DNA of 64,000 nt, from contig NZ_PGFZ01000007.1 of assembly GCF_002923755.1 (NCBI RefSeq), forward strand, positions 109,704 through 173,703, read 5' to 3'. The notes beneath the pieces are model-generated. The model saw only the letters and a program-made list of their open reading frames with translations. It was not told the origin of the DNA and did not search any database. The position numbers were made by a program, and so were the translations under genes. The DNA comes from Methylovulum psychrotolerans (GTDB lineage Bacteria > Pseudomonadota > Gammaproteobacteria > Methylococcales > Methylomonadaceae). Positions 28,490 through 38,266 of the stretch are shown here, in pieces (position 1 is the stretch's first letter; every line of letters starts with the position of its first letter).

Positions 28490-30289
28490 ATGCTCAATGA
28501 TGTTTCTACATTACCCTCTTTCCGTGATTTGGCGCTGACAGAATCGGTGCTCAAGGCACTGGAAGATGTCGGTTATGAAACACCTTCGCCGATTCAGGCA
28601 CAAGTTATCCCACACATGCTCGCAGGAAAGGATGTATTGGGACAAGCACAAACAGGCACCGGGAAAACCGCTGCGTTTGCGTTGCCAATTTTATCGCGCA
28701 TCGATCTTAAGCAAAAAGATCCGCAAGTGCTGGTGTTAGCTCCGACCCGTGAACTGGCTATCCAAGTAGCCGAAGCTTTTCAACGTTACGCCGCCCATTT
28801 AAAGGGATTTCATGTCCTGCCGATTTATGGCGGGCAAGATTACAGTACCCAGTTGCGGCAATTAAAACGCGGTGCGCATGTCGTGGTCGGTACGCCGGGC
28901 CGTGTGATGGACCACATGCGCAAAGGCACATTGAATTTGGATGGCCTGACTACGTTGGTGTTGGATGAGGCCGATGAGATGTTGCGCATGGGCTTTATTG
29001 ATGATGTCGAATGGATTTTGGAACAAACCCCGGATGAGCGGCAAATCGCGCTGTTTTCCGCCACCATGCCGACGGTCATCCGCAAAATCGCCCAAGAATA
29101 TCTGTATGAGCCCGAACAGGTCACGATTAAGGTGACGACGGCTTCGGCGGAAAATATCCGCCAACGCTATTGGGTGGTCAGCGGCATCCATAAATTAGAT
29201 GCCTTGACCCGTATCTTGGAAGTCGAGACTTTCGACGGCATGATTATTTTCGTCAGGACTAAGACGGCGACCGTCGAGCTGGCGGAAAAATTGGAGGCGC
29301 GGGGCTATTCGGCGGCGGCGATTAACGGTGATATGTCGCAAGCGTTGCGTGAGCGGGCGATCAATAACCTGAAAAACGGCAAGCTGGACATTCTGATTGC
29401 CACCGATGTCGCAGCACGGGGTTTGGACGTTGACCGTATCACCCATGTCGTCAATTATGACATCCCTTACGATACCGAATCTTACGTCCACCGTATTGGC
29501 CGTACTGGCCGTGCGGGCCGTACCGGTGACGCGATTTTGTTTATCGCCCCGCGCGAGCGCAAATTGTTGCTGAACATTGAAAAGGCGACTAAGCAAAAAG
29601 TCGAGGAAATGGGCTTGCCGTCTACGGAAGTCATTAACAATAAGCGTATTTCCCGCTTTAAGCAAAATATCACCGATACCTTGGCGGCGGAAGAGTTGAG
29701 CTTTTTCAGCCAATTGGTTGAGCAGTACCAGCAGGAACATAATGTCTCGGCGCTGGAGATTGCCGCCGCTTTGGCTAAGTTGGTACAGGGCGACACGCCG
29801 TTGTTAGTGCAAAACTTGCCGAAAAAAGCGCGTGAGCGTGATGATGCGCCAATGCGTAGCGACCGTGAAGACCGTCCTAGAAGAGACCGTGACCGGGGCG
29901 ATAGGGGCGACCGTGAGCGCGCACCGCGCCGTGATTTTGGCGGCTCTGATATCGAAATGGAAGTGTTCCGCATCGAAGTCGGCCATGCCCATGGTGTCAA
30001 GCCAGGCAATATCGTCGGGGCGATTGCCAACGAGGCGGGTATTGACGGTAAGCACATCGCACGGATTAAAATCGAAGAAGATTACAGTACGGTCGAGTTG
30101 CCTGCGGGTATGCCGAAAGAGCTGATCCAGGACTTGCGTAAAGTCCGTGTGGCCGGTCAGCCTTTGAACATTTCCAAAATGGAAGCGGGTGCTGGCAGGT
30201 ATGCTGATGATGGGGCAAAAAAAACCGATAAAACCAAAAAACGTGTCGGCTCACCTTCCAGACGTGCTAAGCCAAAAGCGGAAGAATAA
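28490..30289 (+). CDS. deaD: ATP-dependent DEAD-box RNA helicase (DeaD/CsdA type)
   Basis: The helicase has about 599 residues with all motifs: Q-motif region (GYETPSPIQ), AQTGTGKT (I), PTRELA (Ia), TPGR (Ib), DEAD (II), SAT (III), ATDVAARGLDV (V) and HRIGRTGRAGR (VI). After the core come an Arg/Asp-rich linker (about 455-485), a DbpA/CsdA-like RNA-binding domain (VFRIEVGHAHGVKPGNIVGAIANEAGI) and a Lys/Arg-rich tail. CsdA-type helicases unwind structured RNA during ribosome assembly and cold stress. ATG 28490 (with AAGG upstream) begins the helicase proper; upstream codons in the open frame are unrelated. Confidence 0.95.
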   Translation: MLNDVSTLPSFRDLALTESVLKALEDVGYETPSPIQAQVIPHMLAGKDVLGQAQTGTGKTAAFALPILSRIDLKQKDPQVLVLAPTRELAIQVAEAFQRYAAHLKGFHVLPIYGGQDYSTQLRQLKRGAHVVVGTPGRVMDHMRKGTLNLDGLTTLVLDEADEMLRMGFIDDVEWILEQTPDERQIALFSATMPTVIRKIAQEYLYEPEQVTIKVTTASAENIRQRYWVVSGIHKLDALTRILEVETFDGMIIFVRTKTATVELAEKLEARGYSAAAINGDMSQALRERAINNLKNGKLDILIATDVAARGLDVDRITHVVNYDIPYDTESYVHRIGRTGRAGRTGDAILFIAPRERKLLLNIEKATKQKVEEMGLPSTEVINNKRISRFKQNITDTLAAEELSFFSQLVEQYQQEHNVSALEIAAALAKLVQGDTPLLVQNLPKKARERDDAPMRSDREDRPRRDRDRGDRGDRERAPRRDFGGSDIEMEVFRIEVGHAHGVKPGNIVGAIANEAGIDGKHIARIKIEEDYSTVELPAGMPKELIQDLRKVRVAGQPLNISKMEAGAGRYADDGAKKTDKTKKRVGSPSRRAKPKAEE

Positions 30290-30343
30290 GCCGATAATAA
30301 GGCCGGCGGGTTTAAGCCGGACAGAATGATCTGGTGGTGCGGT

Positions 30344-30367
30344 AGCCCTTCCTTAACAAGAAGGGCT
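30344..30367 (+). terminator. hairpin after deaD
   Basis: Arms AGCCCTTC (30344-30351) and GAAGGGCT (30360-30367) form an 8-bp stem about 55 bp after the deaD stop. No U-tract follows, so it may only stabilise the 3' end. Confidence 0.35.
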
Positions 30368-30405
30368 GTCCGTGAGTGTCGTTTGGCGCATCAGGAGTAA
30401 GGGTA

Positions 30406-30433
30406 GGGGGCTAAAATTAGGTTTTTAGCCCCC
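30406..30433. terminator. strong bidirectional hairpin between convergent deaD and dnaQ
   Basis: Perfect 11-bp arms GGGGGCTAAAA (30406-30416) and TTTTAGCCCCC (30423-30433) have a 6-nt loop. Downstream on the plus strand is a T-run (TTGTTTTTG). The right arm ends on the first base of the dnaQ stop codon, so it can serve both genes. Confidence 0.6.
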
Positions 30434-31164
30434 TATTGTTTTTGTGGCCAAAGACAAAGGCCGCTGGCCTTGGTAATGGCTTCTAGCCGTTGCTGATGTT
30501 CGGCCTGTTCTATATCACTGCACGCAATAACAGCCAAGGGCGGACGGTCGCTGGCGACGCGCCGCTCGTTTTGCGGCAGGTGTGCGGAACTGCTGGCGGC
30601 GGGTTCGTCCAATAATGAGGCTTGTCCGCCGGTCATCAGCAAGAACACGTCGGCGAGAATTTCCGAGTCCAATAACGCCCCGTGCAATTCGCGGTGGCTA
30701 TTGTCTATGCTATAACGCTTACACAGGGCATCTAAGCTGTTGCGTTGGCCTGGATGTTTTTTTCTGGCAAAGGCTAAGGTGTCAAACACTTTGCAATAAG
30801 CATCCAGTTTGCTTTTGCCCGCTCCTTTTAGCAAGGCCAGTTCGTGGTTCAAAAAGCCTACGTCAAACGGTGCGTTATGGATAATCAGCTCCGCACCCTC
30901 AATAAAAGCGATAAATGCCTCAACAATGTCGGGAAACCGTGGCTTATCCTGTAAGAATTCGTTAGTGATGCCGTGGACAGCGATGGCGCCGTCATCAATT
31001 TTGCGGTCAGGATTCAGATAATAGTGGAAGTGCCTACCGGTCAGCCGACGGTTGACCAACTCGACACAGCCTATTTCAATCACCCGATGGCCTTCTTGCG
31101 GATTAAGCCCGGTGGTTTCGGTATCCAGTACGACTAAGCGGGAAGCAAACTTATGGGTGGCCAT
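30433..31164 (-). CDS. dnaQ: DNA polymerase III epsilon subunit (3'-5' proofreading exonuclease)
   Basis: The 243-residue DnaQ-type exonuclease has Exo I VVLDTETTGLNPQEGHRVIEIGCVE (DxE), Exo II HNAPFDVGFLNHE and Exo III HGALLDSEILADVFLLMTGGQ (HxxxxD), at the usual positions of an epsilon subunit. A short C-terminal tail follows for polymerase binding. It acts with the alpha and theta subunits in replication. The rnhA neighbour often seen in gammaproteobacteria is absent here. Confidence 0.95.
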   Translation of the reverse strand: MATHKFASRLVVLDTETTGLNPQEGHRVIEIGCVELVNRRLTGRHFHYYLNPDRKIDDGAIAVHGITNEFLQDKPRFPDIVEAFIAFIEGAELIIHNAPFDVGFLNHELALLKGAGKSKLDAYCKVFDTLAFARKKHPGQRNSLDALCKRYSIDNSHRELHGALLDSEILADVFLLMTGGQASLLDEPAASSSAHLPQNERRVASDRPPLAVIACSDIEQAEHQQRLEAITKASGLCLWPQKQ

Positions 31165-31506
31165 GGCTTTTCCTCAGTGTGTGAAAGGGTTAGTGATTTA
31201 TTGTGTGGCATTATAGTTTTAAAAAAAGACTTATTATAAGGAGTGAGTGTTAAAAATATAGGGAATTTCACTTGCCAGAAGTAGTTATCCTTACTATTAT
31301 TATAGGTTAATAGTCCCTGTTTCAGGAGACGCCCGGAACTGCCCAGCGGATTATTACCCGTCCGGCCTTGCGGGTACGGCTGGCCTGTACGGGTGCGGGC
31401 GTTGTTTTGCCATAAGGATGGGCTATGACCAAGCTTGCCTGTTGCTTTTGTCAGATAAGGCACATTATAGTGTGCTATAACTGAGCTTTGGTATTAAGGA
31501 ATTGCA
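31165..31506. other. divergent intergenic region dnaQ / thiD
   Basis: About 340 bp. A short palindrome-like GCACATTATAGTGTGC (about 31459-31474) near thiD could be an operator or promoter element. The GC-rich patch at about 31335-31410 has partial inverted repeats. The conserved TPP-riboswitch pieces (CTGAGA, ACCCTTTGAACCTGA-like) are not present, so thiamine control by a THI-box is not supported. Confidence 0.4.
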
Positions 31507-32298
31507 ATGAACCCTTCCCGTCCTATAGTCTTGTCATTTTCCGGTCATGATCCGAGTGGCGGGGCCGGCATACAAGCCGATATTGAAACCCTGGTCAGCC
31601 ACCAGTGCCATGCGGTCAGCGTCATTACCGCGTTGACTGAGCAGGATACGCGTAATGTTAAAAGGCTGATACCGCAATCGTCGGAAAATATTATCAGCCA
31701 AGCAAAAACCTTGTTAGATGACATGGCGGTAAACGCCTTTAAGATTGGCCTGATCGGTCATCATGAAACGGCGTTGGCGATTTATGCCATTCTGAAGCAA
31801 TACCCGGATATCCCGGTCATTTTGGATCCGGTGTTAGCGGCGGGCGGCGGAGCGGATTTGAGCAATGACCGCCTGATCGCCACGGTCGTGGACTTGCTGC
31901 TGCCCTGCACCACGGTACTGACCCCTAATAGCGAAGAAGCGCGTAAATTGGCTAATCTGGAAGATTTGTCGGAGTGCGGTTTGTCGTTGTTGGAGGCGGG
32001 CAGCGAGTATGTGCTGATTACCGGTACGCATGAGTCCACACCTAGCGTCCAAAACCAATTGTTCCATGATGAGCGCTGTTGGGAGACTTATACTTGGGAA
32101 CGCCTGCCGGCCAGTTACCACGGTTCCGGTTGCACCTTGGCGACCAGTATTGCCGCCCTGATGGCGCATGGCTTGTCGCCCATACAGGCGGTGCTGGAAG
32201 CGCAGGAATATACTTGGAACTCATTAAATACCGCGTATCAGACCGGCAAAGGCCAATATAACCCTAACCGTTTTTTCTGGATGGAAGACGACGTATGA
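31507..32298 (+). CDS. thiD: hydroxymethylpyrimidine/phosphomethylpyrimidine kinase
   Basis: ThiD phosphorylates HMP and then HMP-P to HMP-PP for thiamine synthesis. The 263-residue ribokinase-fold protein opens VLSFSGHDPSGGAGIQADIETL (substrate-binding Gly-rich turn). It contains ILDPVLAAGGG, LTPNSEEARKL and the anion-hole region YHGSGCTLATSIAA with the catalytic Cys-Thr stretch. Its stop overlaps the thiE start by 4 bp (32295-32298), so the two are coupled. Confidence 0.95.
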   Translation: MNPSRPIVLSFSGHDPSGGAGIQADIETLVSHQCHAVSVITALTEQDTRNVKRLIPQSSENIISQAKTLLDDMAVNAFKIGLIGHHETALAIYAILKQYPDIPVILDPVLAAGGGADLSNDRLIATVVDLLLPCTTVLTPNSEEARKLANLEDLSECGLSLLEAGSEYVLITGTHESTPSVQNQLFHDERCWETYTWERLPASYHGSGCTLATSIAALMAHGLSPIQAVLEAQEYTWNSLNTAYQTGKGQYNPNRFFWMEDDV

Positions 32299-32906
32299 TG
32301 CTCCCCCGCCGTGGCTTGTATGCCATCACCCAAACCGGCCAACCTGCCGCTACCCTGCTTGATGATGTGGCGGCGGCGATTCGCGGCGGCGCTGCGGTCG
32401 TCCAGTACCGTGATAAGCATCCCACCGACGCGTTGGCGACGGCGACGGCTCTGGTGCAACTTTGTCATGCGCATCAAGTGCCGTTGCTTATTAATGACGA
32501 TATAGGCCTGGCGGTCGCCGTTGCCGCCGATGGGGTGCATTTGGGTAGGGATGACGGCGATATTGCCCAAGCGCGGGCACAATTGGGGGCTGCCGCCATT
32601 ATTGGCGTATCTTGCTATAATAGCGTTGACAGGGCAGTGGCGGCTCAGCGGCAAGGCGCGTCTTATGTGGCTTTTGGGCGGTTTTTCCCTTCTGCCTCCA
32701 AGCCCCTGGCCGCACCTGCCAGTATTGATAGCTTATATCACGCCAAGCAGGCGTTGCAGATACCTATTGTCGCCATAGGCGGCATTTTACCGGACAATGG
32801 CGGGGCGTTGTTGGCCGCTGGGGCGGATTTACTCGCCGTCATCGGTGGCTTGTTCGATCAGCAGCCGGAGCTTGCCGCCCGTGCTTATAGCGCATTATTT
32901 GCCTGA
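32295..32906 (+). CDS. thiE: thiamine-phosphate synthase
   Basis: ThiE joins HMP-PP and the thiazole phosphate to give thiamine phosphate, the step after ThiD. The 203-residue TIM barrel shows GLYAITQ, VVQYRDK (pyrophosphate-binding Arg/Lys), LLINDDIGLAVAVAADGVHLGRDD, IIGVSCYNS, YVAFGRFFPSASK and VAIGGI. It has the standard length. Confidence 0.95.
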   Translation: MMLPRRGLYAITQTGQPAATLLDDVAAAIRGGAAVVQYRDKHPTDALATATALVQLCHAHQVPLLINDDIGLAVAVAADGVHLGRDDGDIAQARAQLGAAAIIGVSCYNSVDRAVAAQRQGASYVAFGRFFPSASKPLAAPASIDSLYHAKQALQIPIVAIGGILPDNGGALLAAGADLLAVIGGLFDQQPELAARAYSALFA

Positions 32907-32960
32907 ATAATCGGCGGCCGGGATGCCTTTTGCCGCTTAATTTTGTCTTAAAGTGAGAAA

Positions 32961-32989
32961 TTGACATTTTTTAAAAGAGATTAACTAAG
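32961..32989 (+). promoter_or_regulatory. possible sigma-70 promoter of adk
   Basis: A perfect -35 hexamer TTGACA (32961-32966) is followed by AT-rich DNA with only a weak -10 (around TAACTA, 32982-32987, short spacing). A further TTATAA occurs at 32995-33000. It is about 100 bp before the adk start. Confidence 0.35.
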
Positions 32990-33031
32990 AAGTGTTATAA
33001 AATATCGAGTTATACTTTTATCCGCCGATAA

Positions 33032-33727
<696 letters not shown>

Positions 33728-33745
33728 AAGCCGCAGATAGCCAGC

Positions 33746-33783
33746 CCGCCGCACCCATCTCCCTGAGCGGAGGGGTACGGCGG
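33746..33783 (+). terminator. hairpin between adk and leuC
   Basis: Arms 33746-33756 and 33773-33783 pair over 11 positions with one mismatch (CCGCCG with CGGCGG, then ACCC with GGGT). The downstream sequence is only weakly T-rich. It may terminate adk transcription or form part of the leuC leader; no leucine-rich leader peptide was seen. Confidence 0.4.
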
Positions 33784-33845
33784 TTGGTTGCAGGCCGCCT
33801 TTATTATTAACCTCGCCGTTTACGGCACCATCATTCGGAACAGTT

Positions 33846-35258
33846 ATGCCGGGTAAAACACTTTATGACAAGTTATGGGAAGATCACGTCGTCTATACGG
33901 AAGATGACGGGTCGGCGCTGATTTATATTGACCGTCATTTGCTGCATGAGGTCACGTCGCCGCAAGCGTTTGAAGGTTTGCGTCTGGCGGGTCGCCAGCC
34001 TTGGCGGGCGGACAGGAATTTGGCGGTTGCCGACCATAATGTGCCGACCACCGACCGCGATCAAGGCATTGCCGATCCTATTTCGCGCCTGCAAGTGGAA
34101 ACCTTGGACAGTAATTGTGCTGAGTTTGGCATCACCGAATTTACTATGCACGATGCCCGGCAGGGTATTGTCCATGTCATAGGGCCTGAGCAAGGTGCGA
34201 CTTTGCCGGGCATGACCGTGGTCTGCGGTGACTCGCATACCTCCACGCACGGTGCATCAGGCGCGTTGGCGTTCGGCATCGGTACGTCGGAAGTTGAGCA
34301 TGTGTTGGCGACCCAATGTTTGGTACAGAAGAAAGCGAAGAACTTTCTGATTAAGGTCAACGGCTTGGTAGGCCCTGGCGTGACGGCAAAGGATATTGTT
34401 TTGGCTATCATCGGTAAGATAGGTACGGCCGGAGGCAATGGCTATACTATCGAATTTGCTGGCGAGGCGATCCGCGCCTTATCGATGGAGGGGCGGATGA
34501 CCGTCTGTAATATGGCCATAGAGGCGGGGGCACGGGCAGGTTTGGTCGCAGTCGACGACACGACGATTGACTATTATTATGGCCGCCCTTACGCCCCTAA
34601 AGGTGGCGACTGGTTTATGGCGGAGCGTCTCTGGCGGGATTTGCATTCCGATGCGGATGCGCTGTTCGATAAGGTGGTCGAATTGGAAGCCGCCGCTATT
34701 TTGCCGCAAGTCACTTGGGGCACGTCACCGGAATTGGTGGTGGCGGTGGACGGGCAAGTGCCTGACCCTGCTTTGGAAGCCGATGCCGTCAAGCAGCAAA
34801 GCATGGTCCGCGCCTTGCAGTATATGGGCTTGTCCGCTGGGCAAGCGATTACGGATATTGCTGTAGATAAGGTTTTTATCGGTTCTTGCACCAATTCGCG
34901 TATTGAAGATTTACGCGCGGCGGCGGCGGTTGCCCAAGGCAGGACAAAGGCGGCGACGGTTAAACTGGCGATGGTCGTTCCGGGTTCCGGGTTGGTCAAG
35001 CGGCAGGCCGAGGCGGAGGGTTTGGACAAAATCTTTTTGGCGGCAGGTTTTGAGTGGCGTGAACCGGGTTGTTCGATGTGTTTGGCGATGAATGCTGACC
35101 GTCTGGATGAGGGTGAGCGTTGTGCGTCGACCTCCAACCGCAATTTTGAAGGCCGTCAAGGTTATGGCGGGCGTACCCATTTGGTGAGTCCGGCGATGGC
35201 GGCGGCGGCCGCTATCGCGGGGCATTTTGTTGATGTCCGTCAATGGTTGGACGTATAA
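33846..35258 (+). CDS. leuC: 3-isopropylmalate dehydratase large subunit
   Basis: With LeuD it isomerises 2- to 3-isopropylmalate in leucine synthesis. The 470-residue aconitase-family protein begins [14 protein letters not shown] and contains [33 protein letters not shown]. The 4Fe-4S ligands are visible in FIGSCTNSR (Cys about 346) and GCSMCLAMN (CxxC, about 407-410). It is first of the leuC-ecn-leuD-leuB-asd block. Confidence 0.97.
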   Translation: MPGKTLYDKLWEDHVVYTEDDGSALIYIDRHLLHEVTSPQAFEGLRLAGRQPWRADRNLAVADHNVPTTDRDQGIADPISRLQVETLDSNCAEFGITEFTMHDARQGIVHVIGPEQGATLPGMTVVCGDSHTSTHGASGALAFGIGTSEVEHVLATQCLVQKKAKNFLIKVNGLVGPGVTAKDIVLAIIGKIGTAGGNGYTIEFAGEAIRALSMEGRMTVCNMAIEAGARAGLVAVDDTTIDYYYGRPYAPKGGDWFMAERLWRDLHSDADALFDKVVELEAAAILPQVTWGTSPELVVAVDGQVPDPALEADAVKQQSMVRALQYMGLSAGQAITDIAVDKVFIGSCTNSRIEDLRAAAAVAQGRTKAATVKLAMVVPGSGLVKRQAEAEGLDKIFLAAGFEWREPGCSMCLAMNADRLDEGERCASTSNRNFEGRQGYGGRTHLVSPAMAAAAAIAGHFVDVRQWLDV

Positions 35259-35273
35259 ATCGGAGCTAAGGCT

Positions 35274-35387
35274 ATGCACAGGCTACTGCTGTTATTGATC
35301 GCCGTTTTGGGTTTGTCCGCTTGCAATACCATGCATGGTATCGGCAAGGATTTGGAAAAGCTCGGTTCGGTAATCAGCCGATCTTGA
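35274..35387 (+). CDS. entericidin-like small lipoprotein (37 aa)
   Basis: A 38-codon gene lies between leuC and leuD: a hydrophobic signal ([14 protein letters not shown]) with the lipobox LSAC at Cys17 and a short polar tail [18 protein letters not shown]. Its G-x-G-K-D pattern matches entericidin A/B lipoproteins. The ATG has GGAG 8 bp upstream. Entericidin-family genes are commonly found at this place between leuC and leuD in proteobacteria (recalled). Whether it is toxic to the cell envelope, like Escherichia EcnB, is unknown. Confidence 0.8.
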   Translation: MHRLLLLLIAVLGLSACNTMHGIGKDLEKLGSVISRS

Positions 35388-35428
35388 TCGGTTTAGTTTT
35401 AAATAAATTCATTTACTGTAATATTACT

Positions 35429-36064
35429 ATGCAAGCATTTACCTTATTGAACGGTCTGGTCGCGCCGCTGGACCGCGCTAATGTCGATACCGATGCCATT
35501 ATCCCCAAGCAATTTCTTAAGTCGATACGCCGCGCCGGCTTTGGCCCTTATCTGTTTGACGAATGGCGTTATCTGGATCACGGTGAGCCGGAGATGGATT
35601 GTAGCCAGCGGCCATTGAACAAGGATTTTGTCCTGAACCTGCCGCAATACCAAGGGGCGCAAGTTCTGTTGGCGCGGGAAAATTTTGGCTGCGGCTCATC
35701 GCGCGAACATGCGCCGTGGGCATTGGAGGATTTTGGTTTCCGGGCGGTTATCGCGCCTAGTTTTGCCGATATTTTTTATAATAATTGCTTTAAAAATGGC
35801 GTGTTGCCTATCGTTTTACCGGCGGCGGCGGTGGACGGGTTGTTTCAAGAGATAAGCGGCGGCTATCGCTTGCTGATTGATTTGGCTGCTCAGCAAATCA
35901 CCACGCCTTCAGGGTTGAAGATTGGCTTTGATATTGACGATAACCGCAAATACCGTCTGCTGAACGGCCTTGATGATATTGCCTTGTCATTGCAGCACGC
36001 CGATGCGATTGCCGCCTATGAAGCGGCGCGGGCCAAACGGGCACCGTGGCTGTTTGTGGCTTAA
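35429..36064 (+). CDS. leuD: 3-isopropylmalate dehydratase small subunit
   Basis: LeuD is the swivel subunit partnering LeuC. The 211 residues begin [30 protein letters not shown] and include the family block [16 protein letters not shown] and [17 protein letters not shown]. The open frame extends 36 codons upstream into the entericidin-like gene in another frame; ATG 35429 is chosen because it begins the conserved N-terminus. Confidence 0.96.
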   Translation: MQAFTLLNGLVAPLDRANVDTDAIIPKQFLKSIRRAGFGPYLFDEWRYLDHGEPEMDCSQRPLNKDFVLNLPQYQGAQVLLARENFGCGSSREHAPWALEDFGFRAVIAPSFADIFYNNCFKNGVLPIVLPAAAVDGLFQEISGGYRLLIDLAAQQITTPSGLKIGFDIDDNRKYRLLNGLDDIALSLQHADAIAAYEAARAKRAPWLFVA

Positions 36065-36086
36065 TTTACCAAAATAATGGATAGAT

Positions 36087-37175
36087 ATGACAAATAAGAT
36101 TGCAATATTGCCGGGTGATGGCATAGGGACAGAAATCGTTGCCGAAGCGGTTAAGGTGTTGGACTTTTTAAATGCCGATATGGCGTTAGGCTTGGAGTTT
36201 GAGTATGGACTGATCGGTGGGGCGGCGTATGACGCGCATGGCACGCCGTTTCCTGAACAAACCTTGGCGTTAGCAAAACAGGCGGACGCTATTTTATTGG
36301 GGGCGGTCGGCGGCTATAAATGGGAGTCGTTGGACATTGCCGTGCGCCCTGAAAAAGGTTTGTTGGGATTGCGTTCGGAATTGCAGCTGTTCGCGAATTT
36401 GCGCCCGGCTATTTTATACCCGCAATTAGCCGCGGCTTCCACGCTCAAGCCTGAAGTGGTCGCCGGTTTGGATATTATGATTATCCGCGAATTGACCGGG
36501 GGCATTTATTTTGGCCAGCCGCGTGGGGTCAGGTTACTGGAAAATGGCGAGAAGCAAGGCTACAACACTTTAGTGTATAGTGAGTCGGAGATCCGCCGCA
36601 TTGCCCATGTCGCTTTTCAAACTGCGCAAAAAAGACAGGGCCGGCTTTGTTCGGTCGATAAGGCCAATGTTTTGGAATGCACCGAGTTATGGCGGCAGGT
36701 GGTGACGGAAATCGGCAAGCAGTATTATCCTGAAGTCGGGCTTAGCCATCTGTATGTCGATAATGCCGCGATGCAGCTGGTGCGTGCGCCAAAACAATTT
36801 GATGTGTTAGTGACCTCTAATATGTTTGGTGATATTCTTTCTGATATATCGGCCATGTTGACCGGTTCTATCGGCATGTTACCTTCGGCTTCTTTAGATG
36901 CCGCCAATAAAGGTATGTATGAGCCTATTCATGGTTCTGCGCCGGATATCGCGGGTAAAGGTATCGCTAATCCGTTGGCAACCATTTTATCGGTGGCGAT
37001 GATGTTACGGTATACTTTCAACCGTAGTGATGCGGCAGGGCGTATCGAACAAGCGGTTAATGCGGCTTTAAACGCTAATATCCGCACCGCTGACATTTAT
37101 TCCGACGGTATGCAAAAAGTCAGCACTTGCGCTATGGGTGATGCCGTCATTTCTGCTTTACAAGAGGGTGCCTAA
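36087..37175 (+). CDS. leuB: 3-isopropylmalate dehydrogenase
   Basis: LeuB performs NAD-dependent oxidative decarboxylation of 3-isopropylmalate. The 362 residues open [22 protein letters not shown]. They contain [10 protein letters not shown], the substrate-binding [33 protein letters not shown] and [24 protein letters not shown]. The metal-binding aspartates are in VDNAAM and GDILSD. The stop shares one base with the asd start (TAATG), implying coupling. Confidence 0.97.
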   Translation: MTNKIAILPGDGIGTEIVAEAVKVLDFLNADMALGLEFEYGLIGGAAYDAHGTPFPEQTLALAKQADAILLGAVGGYKWESLDIAVRPEKGLLGLRSELQLFANLRPAILYPQLAAASTLKPEVVAGLDIMIIRELTGGIYFGQPRGVRLLENGEKQGYNTLVYSESEIRRIAHVAFQTAQKRQGRLCSVDKANVLECTELWRQVVTEIGKQYYPEVGLSHLYVDNAAMQLVRAPKQFDVLVTSNMFGDILSDISAMLTGSIGMLPSASLDAANKGMYEPIHGSAPDIAGKGIANPLATILSVAMMLRYTFNRSDAAGRIEQAVNAALNANIRTADIYSDGMQKVSTCAMGDAVISALQEGA

Positions 37176-38197
37176 TGACCAAACTGTATAATGTTGCCGT
37201 AGTGGGCGCGACCGGAGCGGTCGGCGAAGCCATGTTGGCTATTTTGGAAGAACGTAACTTTCCGGTCGGCGAGGTTTACGCGCTAGCGAGCAGCAATTCG
37301 GTCGGTAAACGTATCCCGTTTAAAGGCAGTTCTTTGCCGGTGCAAGATTTGGCGACATTTGATTTTTCTAAGGCGCAAATTGGCCTGTTTTCGCCAGGTG
37401 CGGCGGTGTCGGCCGAATATGCCCCCAAAGCGGCGGCGGCGGGCTGTATCGTTATAGATAATACTTCACAGTTTCGTTATGATGACGATATCCCTTTGGT
37501 AGTGCCTGAGGTTAATCCCGAAAAGGTCGCCGATTATAAAAATCGCGGCATCATCGCTAACCCCAATTGCTCGACTATTCAAATGTTGGTGGCTTTAAAG
37601 CCCATTTATGATGCCGTGGGCATTGAGCGCATCAACGTCTGCACTTATCAGGCCGTTTCAGGTACGGGTAAAGAGGCGATTGAGGAACTGGCCAAACAAA
37701 CCTTGGCTTTGCTGAATATGCAGCCGATCAACAGCCGGGTTTACCCTAAACAAATCGCTTTTAATGTCTTGCCGCAGATTGACGTGTTTCTTGACAACGG
37801 TTATACCAAAGAAGAAATGAAAATGGTCTGGGAAACCCAAAAAATACTGGGCGACCCTAACATTAAAGTGAATGCCACAGCGGTGCGGGTGCCGGTTTTT
37901 TATGGCCATTCCGAAGCGGTGCATATTGAAACACGCGATAAAATCGATGCTGCCACAGCGCGGGCTTTGTTGTTAAAAGCCCCTGGGGTGACGGTTATTG
38001 ACGGGCGTGCGGACGGCGCTTATCCGACTGCGGTAACCGATTCTTCAGGTCATGATGACGTGTTTGTCGGACGTATCAGGGAAGATATTTCCCACCCTAA
38101 AGGGCTGGATTTATGGGTGGTGGGCGATAATGTCCGCAAGGGTGCGGCGTTAAATAGTATACAAATTGCCGAAGTGCTGGTAAAAATTCACATCTAG
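37175..38197 (+). CDS. asd: aspartate-semialdehyde dehydrogenase
   Basis: Asd reduces aspartyl phosphate to aspartate semialdehyde, the branch point to lysine/diaminopimelate, threonine and methionine. The 340 residues contain NVAVVGATGAVGEAML (NADP fold), the catalytic Cys in IIANPNCSTIQM (about 132), TYQAVSGTGKEAIEEL and the substrate-binding HSEAVHIET. The leuB-asd-fimV order is typical of pseudomonads and related gammaproteobacteria. Confidence 0.97.
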   Translation: MTKLYNVAVVGATGAVGEAMLAILEERNFPVGEVYALASSNSVGKRIPFKGSSLPVQDLATFDFSKAQIGLFSPGAAVSAEYAPKAAAAGCIVIDNTSQFRYDDDIPLVVPEVNPEKVADYKNRGIIANPNCSTIQMLVALKPIYDAVGIERINVCTYQAVSGTGKEAIEELAKQTLALLNMQPINSRVYPKQIAFNVLPQIDVFLDNGYTKEEMKMVWETQKILGDPNIKVNATAVRVPVFYGHSEAVHIETRDKIDAATARALLLKAPGVTVIDGRADGAYPTAVTDSSGHDDVFVGRIREDISHPKGLDLWVVGDNVRKGAALNSIQIAEVLVKIHI

Positions 38198-38266
38198 TCT
38201 AAGATTAGTTTAACATTTGACTGTTCATGGTAAGAGACTGTGATAACTATTTTGAAGGAGAGCGGT

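Noticed and set aside
31165-31506. TPP riboswitch ahead of thiD
   Set aside because: An ACGGGTGC-like stretch is present, but the diagnostic CTGAGA and the ACCCTTTGAACCTGA-type block are missing.
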